A stretch of DNA of 12,540 bases from an uncultured Alphaproteobacteria bacterium. GTDB taxonomy: Bacteria; Pseudomonadota; Alphaproteobacteria; Rs-D84. Positions 6,269 through 12,540 of the stretch are shown one piece after another (the stretch's first letter is position 1; each line of letters opens with the position of its first letter). The notes under the pieces are model-generated. The model made no database searches, was not told where the DNA came from, and saw only the letters and a list, made by a program, of their open reading frames with translations. Location: positions 1-12,540 of the forward strand of contig CAKQSE010000014.1 in NCBI GenBank assembly GCA_934272785.1, in the 5' to 3' direction. The translations under genes were made by a program, and so were the position numbers.

Positions 6269-7276
6269 ATGTTTGATGATGCAGTTGTTGTGCAAAGCGC
6301 GGTCAGCGCATTTAATAATGCCGCATTGGTTGCACCGGCGTTCTTGTGGTGGGCGATTTTGATGTTGCCACTGTTCGCGATGGTGTATTTGTATGGTAAC
6401 GATTTTATCGCGCGCATTGGGTGGACGCGCCAGAATATGTTGTCACGCATATGCCTGGTGGCGGTGGCAATGATATTGTGCTGGGTCGTGGTTTTTGGTG
6501 GAAATTATGCCGTTTTGCGTGACAGAATCACTGTTTTGCCGTTTTTTGTCGCGGTAATTGTGTTTTTGTCGTCGATGTTCGTTGTGTCGCATACGCGAAA
6601 TGTTAAACTGCCCACGTGGCGCGCTGCGCCGCGTCGCAAACGGGTTCGTATTGCCGCGTTTGTCGCGTTGGTTTTACTGGTTGTGGGGTTGTCTGACACG
6701 CATACATGGTGGGGACCAATATTACAAATTGCCGCGTTTTGTGCCGGTTGCGTGATTGGACGTCGTGCACACACAGAAATGCGCCCTGTTCCCGGTGTGA
6801 CGTTGATTGCCATGGCGACAATGGTTGCAATGTTGATGCAGCCAGAATTCTTTCGTTTTGGCCAGTTGGGCGCGCTGAGCCCGTTTCATCTGTTATTCTT
6901 GCTGGTGGGCGGTGTTGCGGCGGCTGCGACAACGGCGCTGCGCAATGTAAATGCCCGTGGGCGTGTTCACCGTTCGGCATATATAAAGTTAAAATGGATG
7001 ACGCGTTTTGTTGCCGCGTTGGGAATTGTGCTGTTTATTATGACCGAGTCTGTGCCAGTATTCTTGGGCACGGTGGCGACATTTGGTGTGTCATTTGCGT
7101 TGTCGGTGTGGCACGCGTCTGATGTGCCGGCGGGACTGGCGGATGCGGCATTTGCAGTAATGCTGATGGCGTTTGGCACCATGACGGTTATGCCGGTTAT
7201 AACCGCGATGGGATTGGTCATGTGGATGAATTTGGAAAATCGTCCAACCTGGCGCGATGCGCGATTCTTGTTATAA
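6269..7276 (+). CDS. Multi-pass membrane protein of unknown function
   Basis: I do not recognise the family. The 335-residue protein has about nine or ten hydrophobic helices, roughly at 22-42, 61-78, 88-106, 127-141, 149-164, 176-190, 205-224, 246-259, 262-281 and 293-319. They are joined by short loops, two of which are basic (119-127 RAAPRRKRV; 229-244 with several R and K), suggesting cytoplasmic loops by the positive-inside rule. No soluble domain, catalytic motif or transporter signature stands out. The start at 6269 is chosen for its AAAAGG seven bases upstream and for the perfect TATAAT before it; the open frame extends further up, but only across the promoter and the opposite gene. 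It precedes lpxA-lpxB on the same strand with an 86-bp gap, so a role in envelope lipid or polymer handling is possible but only by proximity. Confidence 0.8.
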   Translation: MFDDAVVVQSAVSAFNNAALVAPAFLWWAILMLPLFAMVYLYGNDFIARIGWTRQNMLSRICLVAVAMILCWVVVFGGNYAVLRDRITVLPFFVAVIVFLSSMFVVSHTRNVKLPTWRAAPRRKRVRIAAFVALVLLVVGLSDTHTWWGPILQIAAFCAGCVIGRRAHTEMRPVPGVTLIAMATMVAMLMQPEFFRFGQLGALSPFHLLFLLVGGVAAAATTALRNVNARGRVHRSAYIKLKWMTRFVAALGIVLFIMTESVPVFLGTVATFGVSFALSVWHASDVPAGLADAAFAVMLMAFGTMTVMPVITAMGLVMWMNLENRPTWRDARFLL

Positions 7277-7305
7277 TTTGTTATATTTCTTTTATACCAA
7301 TTGGA

Positions 7306-7336
7306 TTGTGTATAAGTTATTATTTCAAGCGATAAT
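7306..7336 (+). promoter_or_regulatory. Possible lpxA promoter
   Basis: The AT-rich gap before lpxA holds TTGTGT (7306-7311) and GATAAT (7331-7336) with a long 19-bp spacer. A small palindrome, CCAATTGG, lies just before it (7297-7304). The match is poor, so lpxA-lpxB may instead be read from the promoter of the upstream membrane-protein gene; no terminator is seen between them. Confidence 0.25.
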
Positions 7337-7362
7337 CTTTAAGAAATAAAGTGAGTTTTGAA

Positions 7363-8169
7363 ATGGCAACTAATATACATCCAACCGCGATTATTCGTGA
7401 CGGTGCCGTAATTGGCGCAGATTGCAAGATTGGTCCATATTGCATTGTGGGACCAAACGTTGTTCTGGGCGAACGCGTGGAATTGATTTCTAATGTCGTG
7501 ATTGATGGCAAAACATTTATTGACGATGATTCTATCGTTTATCCGTTCGCGGTGTTGGGCGTAATGAGCCAGGACCTGAAATGGCAGGACGAGGCCGCAA
7601 TGACCGGTCTGCGCATTGGAAAGCGGTGCAAGATTCGTGAATACGTAACAATTCATTCGGGAACACCGGCGTCTGATGGGACGGTGATTGGTGATGATTG
7701 CCAGATTATGGTAAATGCGCACGTTGGCCACGATTGCAAGGTTGGCAACAGTGTTGTTATGTCTAATCTGGTCCAGGTTGCCGGCCATGTAGAGGTTGAA
7801 GATTTCGCAATCTTGTCCGGTGGCGTGATGGTTTTGCAATTTGCGCGTATTGGTCGCAATGCGTTTATCGGTGGTATGTCGGGTGTTGGAAACGATGTGT
7901 TGCCGTATGCAATTTATGATGGTAACCCGCGTGCGGTATATCGCACAATCAATCGTGTTGGCTTGATGCGTCATGGATTTACAAACGAAGATATGCACGC
8001 GATTCACAACGTGTATTCTGCGGTTTTCCGCGGGACCGAGGGCACGGTGACAGAACGCCTGGCCAAGGTTCGCAAGGAAGTGAAAAATAACAAATATGCG
8101 ATGGACGCAATTGACTTTATCGAAAATCGTTCAAAGCGTGGAATTGGCACATCTAAAAATGCAGAATAA
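7363..8169 (+). CDS. lpxA: Acyl-ACP--UDP-N-acetylglucosamine O-acyltransferase
   Basis: First enzyme of lipid A synthesis (EC 2.3.1.129), a cytoplasmic trimer that moves a 3-hydroxyacyl chain from ACP to UDP-GlcNAc. The 268 residues (E. coli 262) show the left-handed beta-helix hexapeptide repeats from IHPTAIIRDGAVIGADCKIG onward. The catalytic His is H123 in NAHVGHDC (E. coli H125), with H120 and H142 (E. coli H122, H144) kept. The position of E. coli H160 (VHQF) is Leu158 here (VLQF). G171 matches E. coli G173, which favours long (C14) hydroxyacyl chains. The C-terminal helical part (GLMRHGFTNEDMHAIHNVYSAVF) is typical. Start at the ATG 7363 is preferred: it is preceded by GTGAG and aligns with the family. 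An in-frame GTG at 7351 would add four residues. It overlaps lpxB by 11 nt, a coupled pair. Confidence 0.95.
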   Translation: MATNIHPTAIIRDGAVIGADCKIGPYCIVGPNVVLGERVELISNVVIDGKTFIDDDSIVYPFAVLGVMSQDLKWQDEAAMTGLRIGKRCKIREYVTIHSGTPASDGTVIGDDCQIMVNAHVGHDCKVGNSVVMSNLVQVAGHVEVEDFAILSGGVMVLQFARIGRNAFIGGMSGVGNDVLPYAIYDGNPRAVYRTINRVGLMRHGFTNEDMHAIHNVYSAVFRGTEGTVTERLAKVRKEVKNNKYAMDAIDFIENRSKRGIGTSKNAE

Positions 8170-9310
8170 AAAATTGACGATATTCATAATCGCGGGCGAG
8201 GTTTCAGGTGACGTCCTGGGCGCGCGCATTATGACCGAAATGCCCGATGCAACGTTCGTTGGTATCGGTGGCGAAAATATGATTGCAGCGGGGTTACGCC
8301 CGCTGTTTCCGATGGGTGATTTGGCGGTCATGGGTGTCATAGAGGTTGCCGCCCACGTGCGTACACTGATGCGGCGTATTCGCCAGACGGCCAATGCGAT
8401 TATCGAAACGCGTCCTGATATTGTTTTGACAATTGATGCGCCGGGTTTCGCGCGCAGTGTTATATCCCAGGTTCGTAAAATGCCGGCTGGGCGTGCGCTG
8501 ATTGCAGATGGTTTGAAATTCCATCATGTTGTTGCACCCCAGGTTTGGGCGTGGCGACCGGGGCGCGCAAAAAAGTATGCCCAGACATTTGATAAATTAT
8601 ACGCATTTTTTGATTTCGAGGTGCCCTATTTCACCAAATACGGCCTGGATACGGTCGCGGTTGGACATCCAATATCAGACGCACTGATTGGTAAATACAA
8701 GGCCCCACGTCGCGGTGCGGACGCCGAAAAAATTATCACATTGGTCCCGGGCAGCCGCATGTCCGAGGTAAAACGTCTGATGCCGATATTTCGTCAAACG
8801 GCCGAGATTTTAGGCACCAGTGGATATCGTGGATATAAATTTGTAATCCCAACGGTTGAAACAACCCAGCAATATGTTCAGGCCCAGGTTGCGCATTGGC
8901 GTGTGCCGGTGGAATTGGTGCCGTCATCGCGTCGATATGACATCTATGCGAAATCGTATATCGCGATTGTGGCCAGTGGAACCGTATCGGCAGAATTGGC
9001 GATGTTGCATATCCCGACGATTGTTATATATAAAATGAATCCGATAACAACGTGGCTGGTTCGCCAGGTTATCCGTATAAAATGGGCGTCGTTGGTGAAT
9101 ATATTGTTAAACCGTGGCGTGTATCCAGAATACCTGGGCACAGATGCTAAAACAGATAATGTTTTGGACGCGGTCCAACAATTGACAATACCATCTGTGC
9201 GCCAGAAAATGATTGCAGAATTGACGCGCGCCGATGACCTGTGGCGTCGACCGGCGGGCACGCCTGCGGCACTGATTGCGGACAGCATTCGTCACGCGGT
9301 CCAAAAATAA
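8159..9310 (+). CDS. lpxB: Lipid-A-disaccharide synthase
   Basis: Glycosyltransferase family 19 enzyme (EC 2.4.1.182) that joins UDP-diacylglucosamine and lipid X into the lipid A disaccharide at the inner face of the inner membrane. The 383 residues match E. coli length. Motifs: IIAGEVSGDVLGA at 10-22 with E14; PQVWAWR at 127-133; AVGHP at 167-171; VPGSR at 196-200, with R200 matching E. coli R201; and the C-terminal SGTVSAELA nucleotide-binding segment. The segment that is IDAPDF in E. coli reads IDAPGF (92-97), so Gly96 stands at the place of Asp98. The start at 8159 lies inside the end of lpxA and begins with the family's first strand (KLTIFIIAGE). The longer frame upstream would be read inside lpxA without family similarity. 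The lpxI or fabZ gene often found nearby is absent from this window. Confidence 0.95.
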   Translation: MQNKKLTIFIIAGEVSGDVLGARIMTEMPDATFVGIGGENMIAAGLRPLFPMGDLAVMGVIEVAAHVRTLMRRIRQTANAIIETRPDIVLTIDAPGFARSVISQVRKMPAGRALIADGLKFHHVVAPQVWAWRPGRAKKYAQTFDKLYAFFDFEVPYFTKYGLDTVAVGHPISDALIGKYKAPRRGADAEKIITLVPGSRMSEVKRLMPIFRQTAEILGTSGYRGYKFVIPTVETTQQYVQAQVAHWRVPVELVPSSRRYDIYAKSYIAIVASGTVSAELAMLHIPTIVIYKMNPITTWLVRQVIRIKWASLVNILLNRGVYPEYLGTDAKTDNVLDAVQQLTIPSVRQKMIAELTRADDLWRRPAGTPAALIADSIRHAVQK

Positions 9311-9325
9311 AAACGTTGTGATAAT

Positions 9326-9356
9326 AAAAAACACCACATTTCTGTGGTGTTTTTTT
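9326..9356. terminator. Bidirectional terminator between lpxB and the Cys-rich gene
   Basis: ACACCACA (9331-9338) and TGTGGTGT (9343-9350) enclose the loop TTTC, with an A-run on the left (9326-9331) and a T-run on the right (9350-9356). It can end lpxB on the plus strand and the 858-residue gene on the minus strand; the T-run supplies part of that gene's TAA stop. Confidence 0.9.
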
Positions 9357-11931
9357 AATACGATAACCCATCCGGCAGGTTCTTGATTTTTGTCGTTCCG
9401 TCTGCGGTGGCGCAACCGCCGTTTTCCAGTGCCTTGCCCCCCAATGGACAGACCTGGTTATCACTGGAAATTTTGGTCTGGATACACCATTTTTTCGATT
9501 TTCCGGGCGATACTGTTTCCTGCTGTGTGCATTTTTCTTCGTCTGTGGTGGCGGCATCAACCGGGAATGCGGCCAGGCATTTTGCACTGGTGCCCCACTT
9601 GCTGCGTCGGCCGCCATTTTCCCAGCATAGGCATGCGCCCCATGACGGTGTATCAACGCCCAGCGCATAATCGCGCGGACACATGTCTTCGTTGTCGCCA
9701 ACCCCATATGTGTATTGCAGATTTGTAACACCACCTGGGCCATAGCTGGAATCGGCAAACTTTGCCTCGCACAATTTGTCATCATTGAAGTCAGAAGTGT
9801 TACTGATGTTGTATGTGTTGTCCTTGATATATTTCAATTCAATAAAGCGACCCTGCAAGTTCGAACATTGCGTTGTCAGAATGTCGACAACCTGGTTATA
9901 AACCTCGGTCGCGACACCGGTTGAACGTGCCAGGTGATGTTCCCAGTTTCCATCGTTGTTTTCCAGACCATAGCGGCGTCTTTCAGCCTTGTCTTCGGTG
10001 GTAACCTTGTATACGGTTGCGCCGTCTGCTTCGTCGGTTTTGGTCCATGCCACGTCAAAGCCACCAAATGCACGTTCCAGAATATCCGGATCACTGCAAG
10101 AATCAATTTGTTGCAATTGTTTGGCGCACTCGGATACAGGTGTATCGGATTTGCGTTTGCCATCCGATGTATATTCATATAATGTAAACCAATCCAGGGC
10201 CTGGCCTGTTTTGAACAGACCGCTGTATGGGTAATAAAAGTTTTGATATCCCGACCCGCCAAAGTTATCAAAGCATTGCTTTGCCACGGCGCGGCATGCG
10301 GTCAACGTGTCGGTATCTGTGCGGTTGTTGACGTATTCGCGAACAATATCGCCATCAAACATGTAATTGCATGATTCAATATAATCGCGACACATTTCGG
10401 TTGATAATGTAACCTTGTCTGGTTGCAAAACGATACTGCTGTCGCCGGTCAATTCCTTCATCGCGGCGGTCAAACTGGCGTCGCCGTTCATATAGCATGA
10501 TGATACGAAATCAAAGCAGCCCTGCTTGATTTCTGAAACCTTGTCCCGCTGGGCGTAATAGATGGCCAACATTGCCTTGTCCAGGTATTCAGACCATACG
10601 GTATCCGCCTGCTCGGTGCACTTGTCCAATGCGGGTTGTGCAAATTTCTTGGTGCGATTTTCAAAGTTCTGCACGAACGAGCGGTTCGTTGAAATCTTGG
10701 ACAATTTCTGATCGGCGGCGTTGACACCATCGGCGAACGTCAGCAATTTTTCCAATTCGTAAAACTTTTCAACGCCGGCAATTGGCGCGCCGGTTGATAT
10801 GTCAATAAATTCGCCATTGTCCAGGCATTTGTGATAATTTGCGCCGCATACTTCCTCGCTCAAGATTGCAGACTCAACGTTATTTATGCACGATGTTATG
10901 TCGTCAGAATTATGTTTCTGGCGGTTTTCAACACGCGCCAGGTCCAGCATGGCACTGCTCTCGCGGACGGCGGATTTCAGTTGTTTCTGTTTTGTTTCAA
11001 TTGCTGTCTGGACAGTGTTGCAATCCTGCTCTATTGCCATCAGATATGCGTTTATTGCACGTTGCAGTGATGCGTCGTTGCAATCGGCACGGACCGCACT
11101 GCGACACTGGGGATATACCGCGCTATACAGGTTTTGACCATTGTATGCCGCGACCGCCGCGCCGGCGTCAATCGTGCCAAATGCGTTTGTCGTATCAAAC
11201 GCCAGGTTTATGCTGTTCAAATCAGAATATTTGCCACCAACGGTCGCGTCGTCGCCACGTATAGAATTCATAATTGCCTGTAACAACGCCTTGGACGCCG
11301 ATGTGTCAGACGTCAGGGCATTTTCCCCCTCGGACGCGGTGCGCATGGCGGTGGCCTGGGCCGCGGTCAGCCCCACGGTATCCAGATTTTCGTTAAACAC
11401 GGTCAGTTGGTCGCCCGCCTCTTGCATAACGCTGCGCACCTGGGTCAATTCCAGAACGCGATTACTGCACGAGCAGCGACGATAATCATCATTTTTCAAC
11501 TGGCAGAATTGGTCCATGCATGCAAAGTATGCGTTTTTACACTGTTCATATGCCGCGCCGGTGCGGGTTTCGGAAACCGATGTCGTTTCGGACGTATTGG
11601 TCGCGGCGCGCGCGGTGACGGTCGGCGTTGCGCTGCGTGCGGTTGTTGTTGGTGTGGTGCTGCGCGTGACGGTGTTTTTTGTCGTGGCGGCGCGTGGTGA
11701 CGTGGTGCCAGATGTGGCGGTCGCCTGGCGTTTTGTCGTGCCATTGGTTGTGGTTGCTGGGATACGCGTTGCAGTGCGCGCGGTCGCGCTGCGCGTTGTG
11801 GTTGAAACGCGTTGCTGGGCTGATTGTGTGGTGGTGGCCCCGCGATTTTTGACGGCACCATCACGCACCGCGCCGCGCGCCACGCCGCCGCACATGATGC
11901 AACACATTACAAAAACCAGAATTTTCTTCAT
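9355..11931 (-). CDS. Large predicted secreted Thr-rich, Cys-rich protein of unknown function
   Basis: 858 residues, no family recognised. An N-terminal signal peptide (about 1-20, MKKILVFVMCCIMCGGVARG) is likely cut after ARG or ARGA; the cysteines near its end do not make a convincing lipobox. Residues 31-126 are low complexity, rich in T, A, S and R, with recurring RSAT/ARSAT/TART units, probably a disordered basic stalk. The remainder is mixed and mostly helical with 30 cysteines. Five pairs have exactly CX6C spacing: C131/C138, C362/C369, C472/C479, C514/C521, C546/C553. RRCSCSNR at 151-158 adds two more. A stretch near 300-345 is coiled-coil-like. The C-terminal 190 residues are richer in Gly and Trp (SWGACLCWENGG, CPLGGKALENGGC). 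Even-numbered cysteines and export suggest many disulfides in the periplasm or outside. The start is fixed by the signal peptide; AGAG lies directly before it. It converges on lpxB and is monocistronic. Confidence 0.88.
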   Translation of the reverse strand: MKKILVFVMCCIMCGGVARGAVRDGAVKNRGATTTQSAQQRVSTTTRSATARTATRIPATTTNGTTKRQATATSGTTSPRAATTKNTVTRSTTPTTTARSATPTVTARAATNTSETTSVSETRTGAAYEQCKNAYFACMDQFCQLKNDDYRRCSCSNRVLELTQVRSVMQEAGDQLTVFNENLDTVGLTAAQATAMRTASEGENALTSDTSASKALLQAIMNSIRGDDATVGGKYSDLNSINLAFDTTNAFGTIDAGAAVAAYNGQNLYSAVYPQCRSAVRADCNDASLQRAINAYLMAIEQDCNTVQTAIETKQKQLKSAVRESSAMLDLARVENRQKHNSDDITSCINNVESAILSEEVCGANYHKCLDNGEFIDISTGAPIAGVEKFYELEKLLTFADGVNAADQKLSKISTNRSFVQNFENRTKKFAQPALDKCTEQADTVWSEYLDKAMLAIYYAQRDKVSEIKQGCFDFVSSCYMNGDASLTAAMKELTGDSSIVLQPDKVTLSTEMCRDYIESCNYMFDGDIVREYVNNRTDTDTLTACRAVAKQCFDNFGGSGYQNFYYPYSGLFKTGQALDWFTLYEYTSDGKRKSDTPVSECAKQLQQIDSCSDPDILERAFGGFDVAWTKTDEADGATVYKVTTEDKAERRRYGLENNDGNWEHHLARSTGVATEVYNQVVDILTTQCSNLQGRFIELKYIKDNTYNISNTSDFNDDKLCEAKFADSSYGPGGVTNLQYTYGVGDNEDMCPRDYALGVDTPSWGACLCWENGGRRSKWGTSAKCLAAFPVDAATTDEEKCTQQETVSPGKSKKWCIQTKISSDNQVCPLGGKALENGGCATADGTTKIKNLPDGLSY

Positions 11932-11941
11932 CTCTGACTGA

Positions 11942-11971
11942 ATCTTAGCAAAATTGCAAAAATCAGGGCAA
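11942..11971 (-). promoter_or_regulatory. Promoter of the Cys-rich protein gene
   Basis: Minus-strand TTGCCC (11971-11966), an 18-bp spacer, and TAAGAT (11947-11942). The expected start near 11935 leaves only a few bases before the ATG at 11931, again a very short leader. Confidence 0.45.
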
Positions 11972-11983
11972 GAGAAAAAACAT

Positions 11984-12004
11984 AAAAAAACACCGATATC
12001 GGTG
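11984..12004 (-). terminator. Terminator of the tRNA-Leu/tRNA-Val unit
   Basis: The perfect 14-bp palindrome CACCGATATCGGTG (11991-12004) is followed on the minus strand by T7 (complement of 11984-11990), about 10 bases after the tRNA-Val CCA end. Confidence 0.8.
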
Positions 12005-12014
12005 CATGTTTTTG

Positions 12015-12091
12015 TGGTGGATGTGATTGGACTCGAACCAACGACCTCTTCGATGTGAACGAAGCGCTCTAACCAACTGAGCTACACATCC
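12015..12091 (-). tRNA. tRNA-Val (CAC)
   Basis: 77 nt including an encoded CCA end. Acceptor GGATGTG pairs with CACATCC, discriminator A. D-arm TAGCTCAGTTGGTTAGAGC, and anticodon stem CTTCG/CGAAG with loop TTCACAT giving CAC, which reads GUG. T-arm GTTCGAGTC. It is 14 bp downstream of tRNA-Leu(UAA) in the same transcript and is followed by a terminator. Confidence 0.96.
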
Positions 12092-12105
12092 AAAACGACA
12101 ACACC

Positions 12106-12192
12106 TGGTGGGGATAGTGGGACTCGAACCCACACGGTCGCAATGACCAAAGGATTTTAAGTCCTCAGCGTCTACCATTCCGCCATATCCCC
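12106..12192 (-). tRNA. tRNA-Leu (UAA)
   Basis: 87 nt with encoded CCA. Acceptor GGGGATA pairs with TATCCCC, discriminator A. Anticodon stem-loop AGGA-CTTAAAA-TCCT gives UAA. The long variable arm GGTC-ATTGC-GACC marks a class II tRNA. First gene after the strong minus-strand promoter; substrate of the LeuRS in this window. Confidence 0.97.
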
Positions 12193-12210
12193 AAAACCGT
12201 GTGCCGTGAA

Positions 12211-12239
12211 ATTTTAGTCTGTTCGCCCCCGCGCGTCAA
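12211..12239 (-). promoter_or_regulatory. Promoter of the tRNA-Leu(UAA)-tRNA-Val(CAC) unit
   Basis: TTGACG (12239-12234), a 17-bp GC-rich spacer, and TAAAAT (12216-12211) on the minus strand. This is the best promoter match in the window. The start near 12204 leaves about 12 nt before the mature tRNA. Confidence 0.75.
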
Positions 12240-12312
12240 GCGGAAATTGCGAAAACCATATTTCTGGGATAAATTTTTTTTATCACAAAATATGCCGAGA
12301 TGAATTTTCCCC

Positions 12313-12341
12313 TTGCAAATGGTGCAAAGTTGATATAATAT
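12313..12341 (+). promoter_or_regulatory. Promoter of tRNA-Leu(CAG)
   Basis: TTGCAA (12313-12318) is followed by TATAATAT (12334-12341). The hexamer TATAAT would give a 15-bp spacer and TAATAT a 17-bp one. The tRNA begins at 12353. Between the two divergent tRNA promoters lies an AT-rich palindrome, GATAAA-TTTTT-TTTATC (12268-12284). Confidence 0.6.
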
Positions 12342-12352
12342 ATCACACGCCT

Positions 12353-12439
12353 GCGGATATGGCGGAATTGGTAGACGCGCTAGTTTCAGGTACTAGTGGC
12401 AGCAATGCCTTGGAAGTTCGAGTCTTCTTATCCGCACCA
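12353..12439 (+). tRNA. tRNA-Leu (CAG)
   Basis: 87 nt with encoded CCA. Acceptor GCGGATA pairs with TATCCGC, discriminator A. Anticodon stem CTAGT/ACTAG with loop TTCAGGT gives CAG, reading CUG. The class II variable arm contains GGCA-GCAA-TGCC. T-loop TTCGAGT. Confidence 0.96.
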
Positions 12440-12467
12440 CACTCTCCTTTCGTGTGGCGGGCCTTTT
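12432..12467 (+). other. Hairpin sharing the 3' end of tRNA-Leu(CAG)
   Basis: CCACAC (12437-12442, beginning in the CCA end) pairs with GTGTGG (12452-12457). The stem can extend by CCG (12432-12434) with CGG (12458-12460), using the acceptor strand of the tRNA, and a T4 run ends at 12467. It could be a weak terminator or a processing signal before tRNA-Ala. Confidence 0.4.
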
Positions 12468-12540
12468 GGGGTTGTAGCTCAGTTGATAGAGCGCTACGTT
12501 CGCATCGTAGAGGTCGTGGGTTTGAGTCCCATCAGCTCCA
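12468..12540 (+). tRNA. tRNA-Ala (CGC)
   Basis: 73 nt to the discriminator A at the last base of the window, so any encoded CCA lies outside. Acceptor GGGGTTG pairs with CAGCTCC and contains G3-U70, the alanine identity pair. Anticodon stem CTACG/CGTAG with loop TTCGCAT gives CGC, reading GCG. It begins 28 bp after tRNA-Leu(CAG). Confidence 0.94.

Noticed and set aside
6229..6450. Upstream extension of the TrmN6-like gene to 301 residues
   Set aside because: It would cover the divergent promoter and the start of the opposite gene, and the extra residues resemble no methyltransferase.
11516..11941. Plus-strand Val-rich open frame opposite the Thr-rich stalk (141 residues)
   Set aside because: Its V/A/R composition is simply the complement of the T/A/R codons of the Cys-rich gene; no start signal.
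12015..12540. Integrated element at the tRNA cluster
   Set aside because: No integrase, no duplicated tRNA 3' end and no insertion-sequence repeats are visible next to the tRNAs within the window.

Overview
The window comes from a Gram-negative bacterium with a compact genome. Lipid A genes (lpxA, lpxB), a bactofilin, a periplasmic M23 peptidase and a TlyA-type RNA methylase are present. Several junctions are ATGA or 1-nt junctions and terminators are shared between strands. UGA is used as a stop (at the ATGA overlaps). Gene content and the style of the secreted Thr/Arg-rich, Cys-rich protein resemble uncultured, often gut-associated Alphaproteobacteria. That assignment is inference from memory, not a search result.

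Layout, left to right. (1) 1-3340, plus strand: tlyA, then leuS. Each has its own promoter of the form TTGnnn-17-TAAAAT, and leuS ends at a strong terminator. (2) 3341-3466: an intergenic stretch with a perfect hairpin, an 8-bp-period repeat and a second terminator. (3) 3467-6228, minus strand: a tightly packed four-gene operon, transcribed right to left: TrmN6-like methyltransferase, M23 peptidase, bactofilin, rpiB. The junctions are ATGA overlap, 1-nt gap, ATGA overlap. (4) 6229-6268: a divergent promoter region in which the two -10 hexamers overlap. (5) 6269-9310, plus strand: an unrecognised multi-pass membrane protein, then lpxA and lpxB, which overlap by 11 nt. (6) 9326-9356: one terminator shared by lpxB and the converging gene. 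(7) 9355-11931, minus strand: an 858-residue predicted secreted protein with a basic Thr-rich segment and 30 cysteines in the mature part. (8) 11984-12540: tRNA-Leu(UAA) and tRNA-Val(CAC) on the minus strand, divergent from tRNA-Leu(CAG) and tRNA-Ala(CGC) on the plus strand.

Themes. Envelope construction dominates: bactofilin plus M23 peptidase (cell shape), lipid A synthesis, and a predicted exported disulfide-rich protein. Translation is the second theme: LeuRS, two predicted RNA methyltransferases and four tRNAs. Points of most interest are the large CX6C protein, the bactofilin/M23 pair that looks like a BacA-LmdC module, the symmetric divergent promoter with a near-leaderless partner, a LeuRS whose motifs recall Clostridia rather than typical Proteobacteria, and substitutions at usually conserved positions in LpxA and LpxB.
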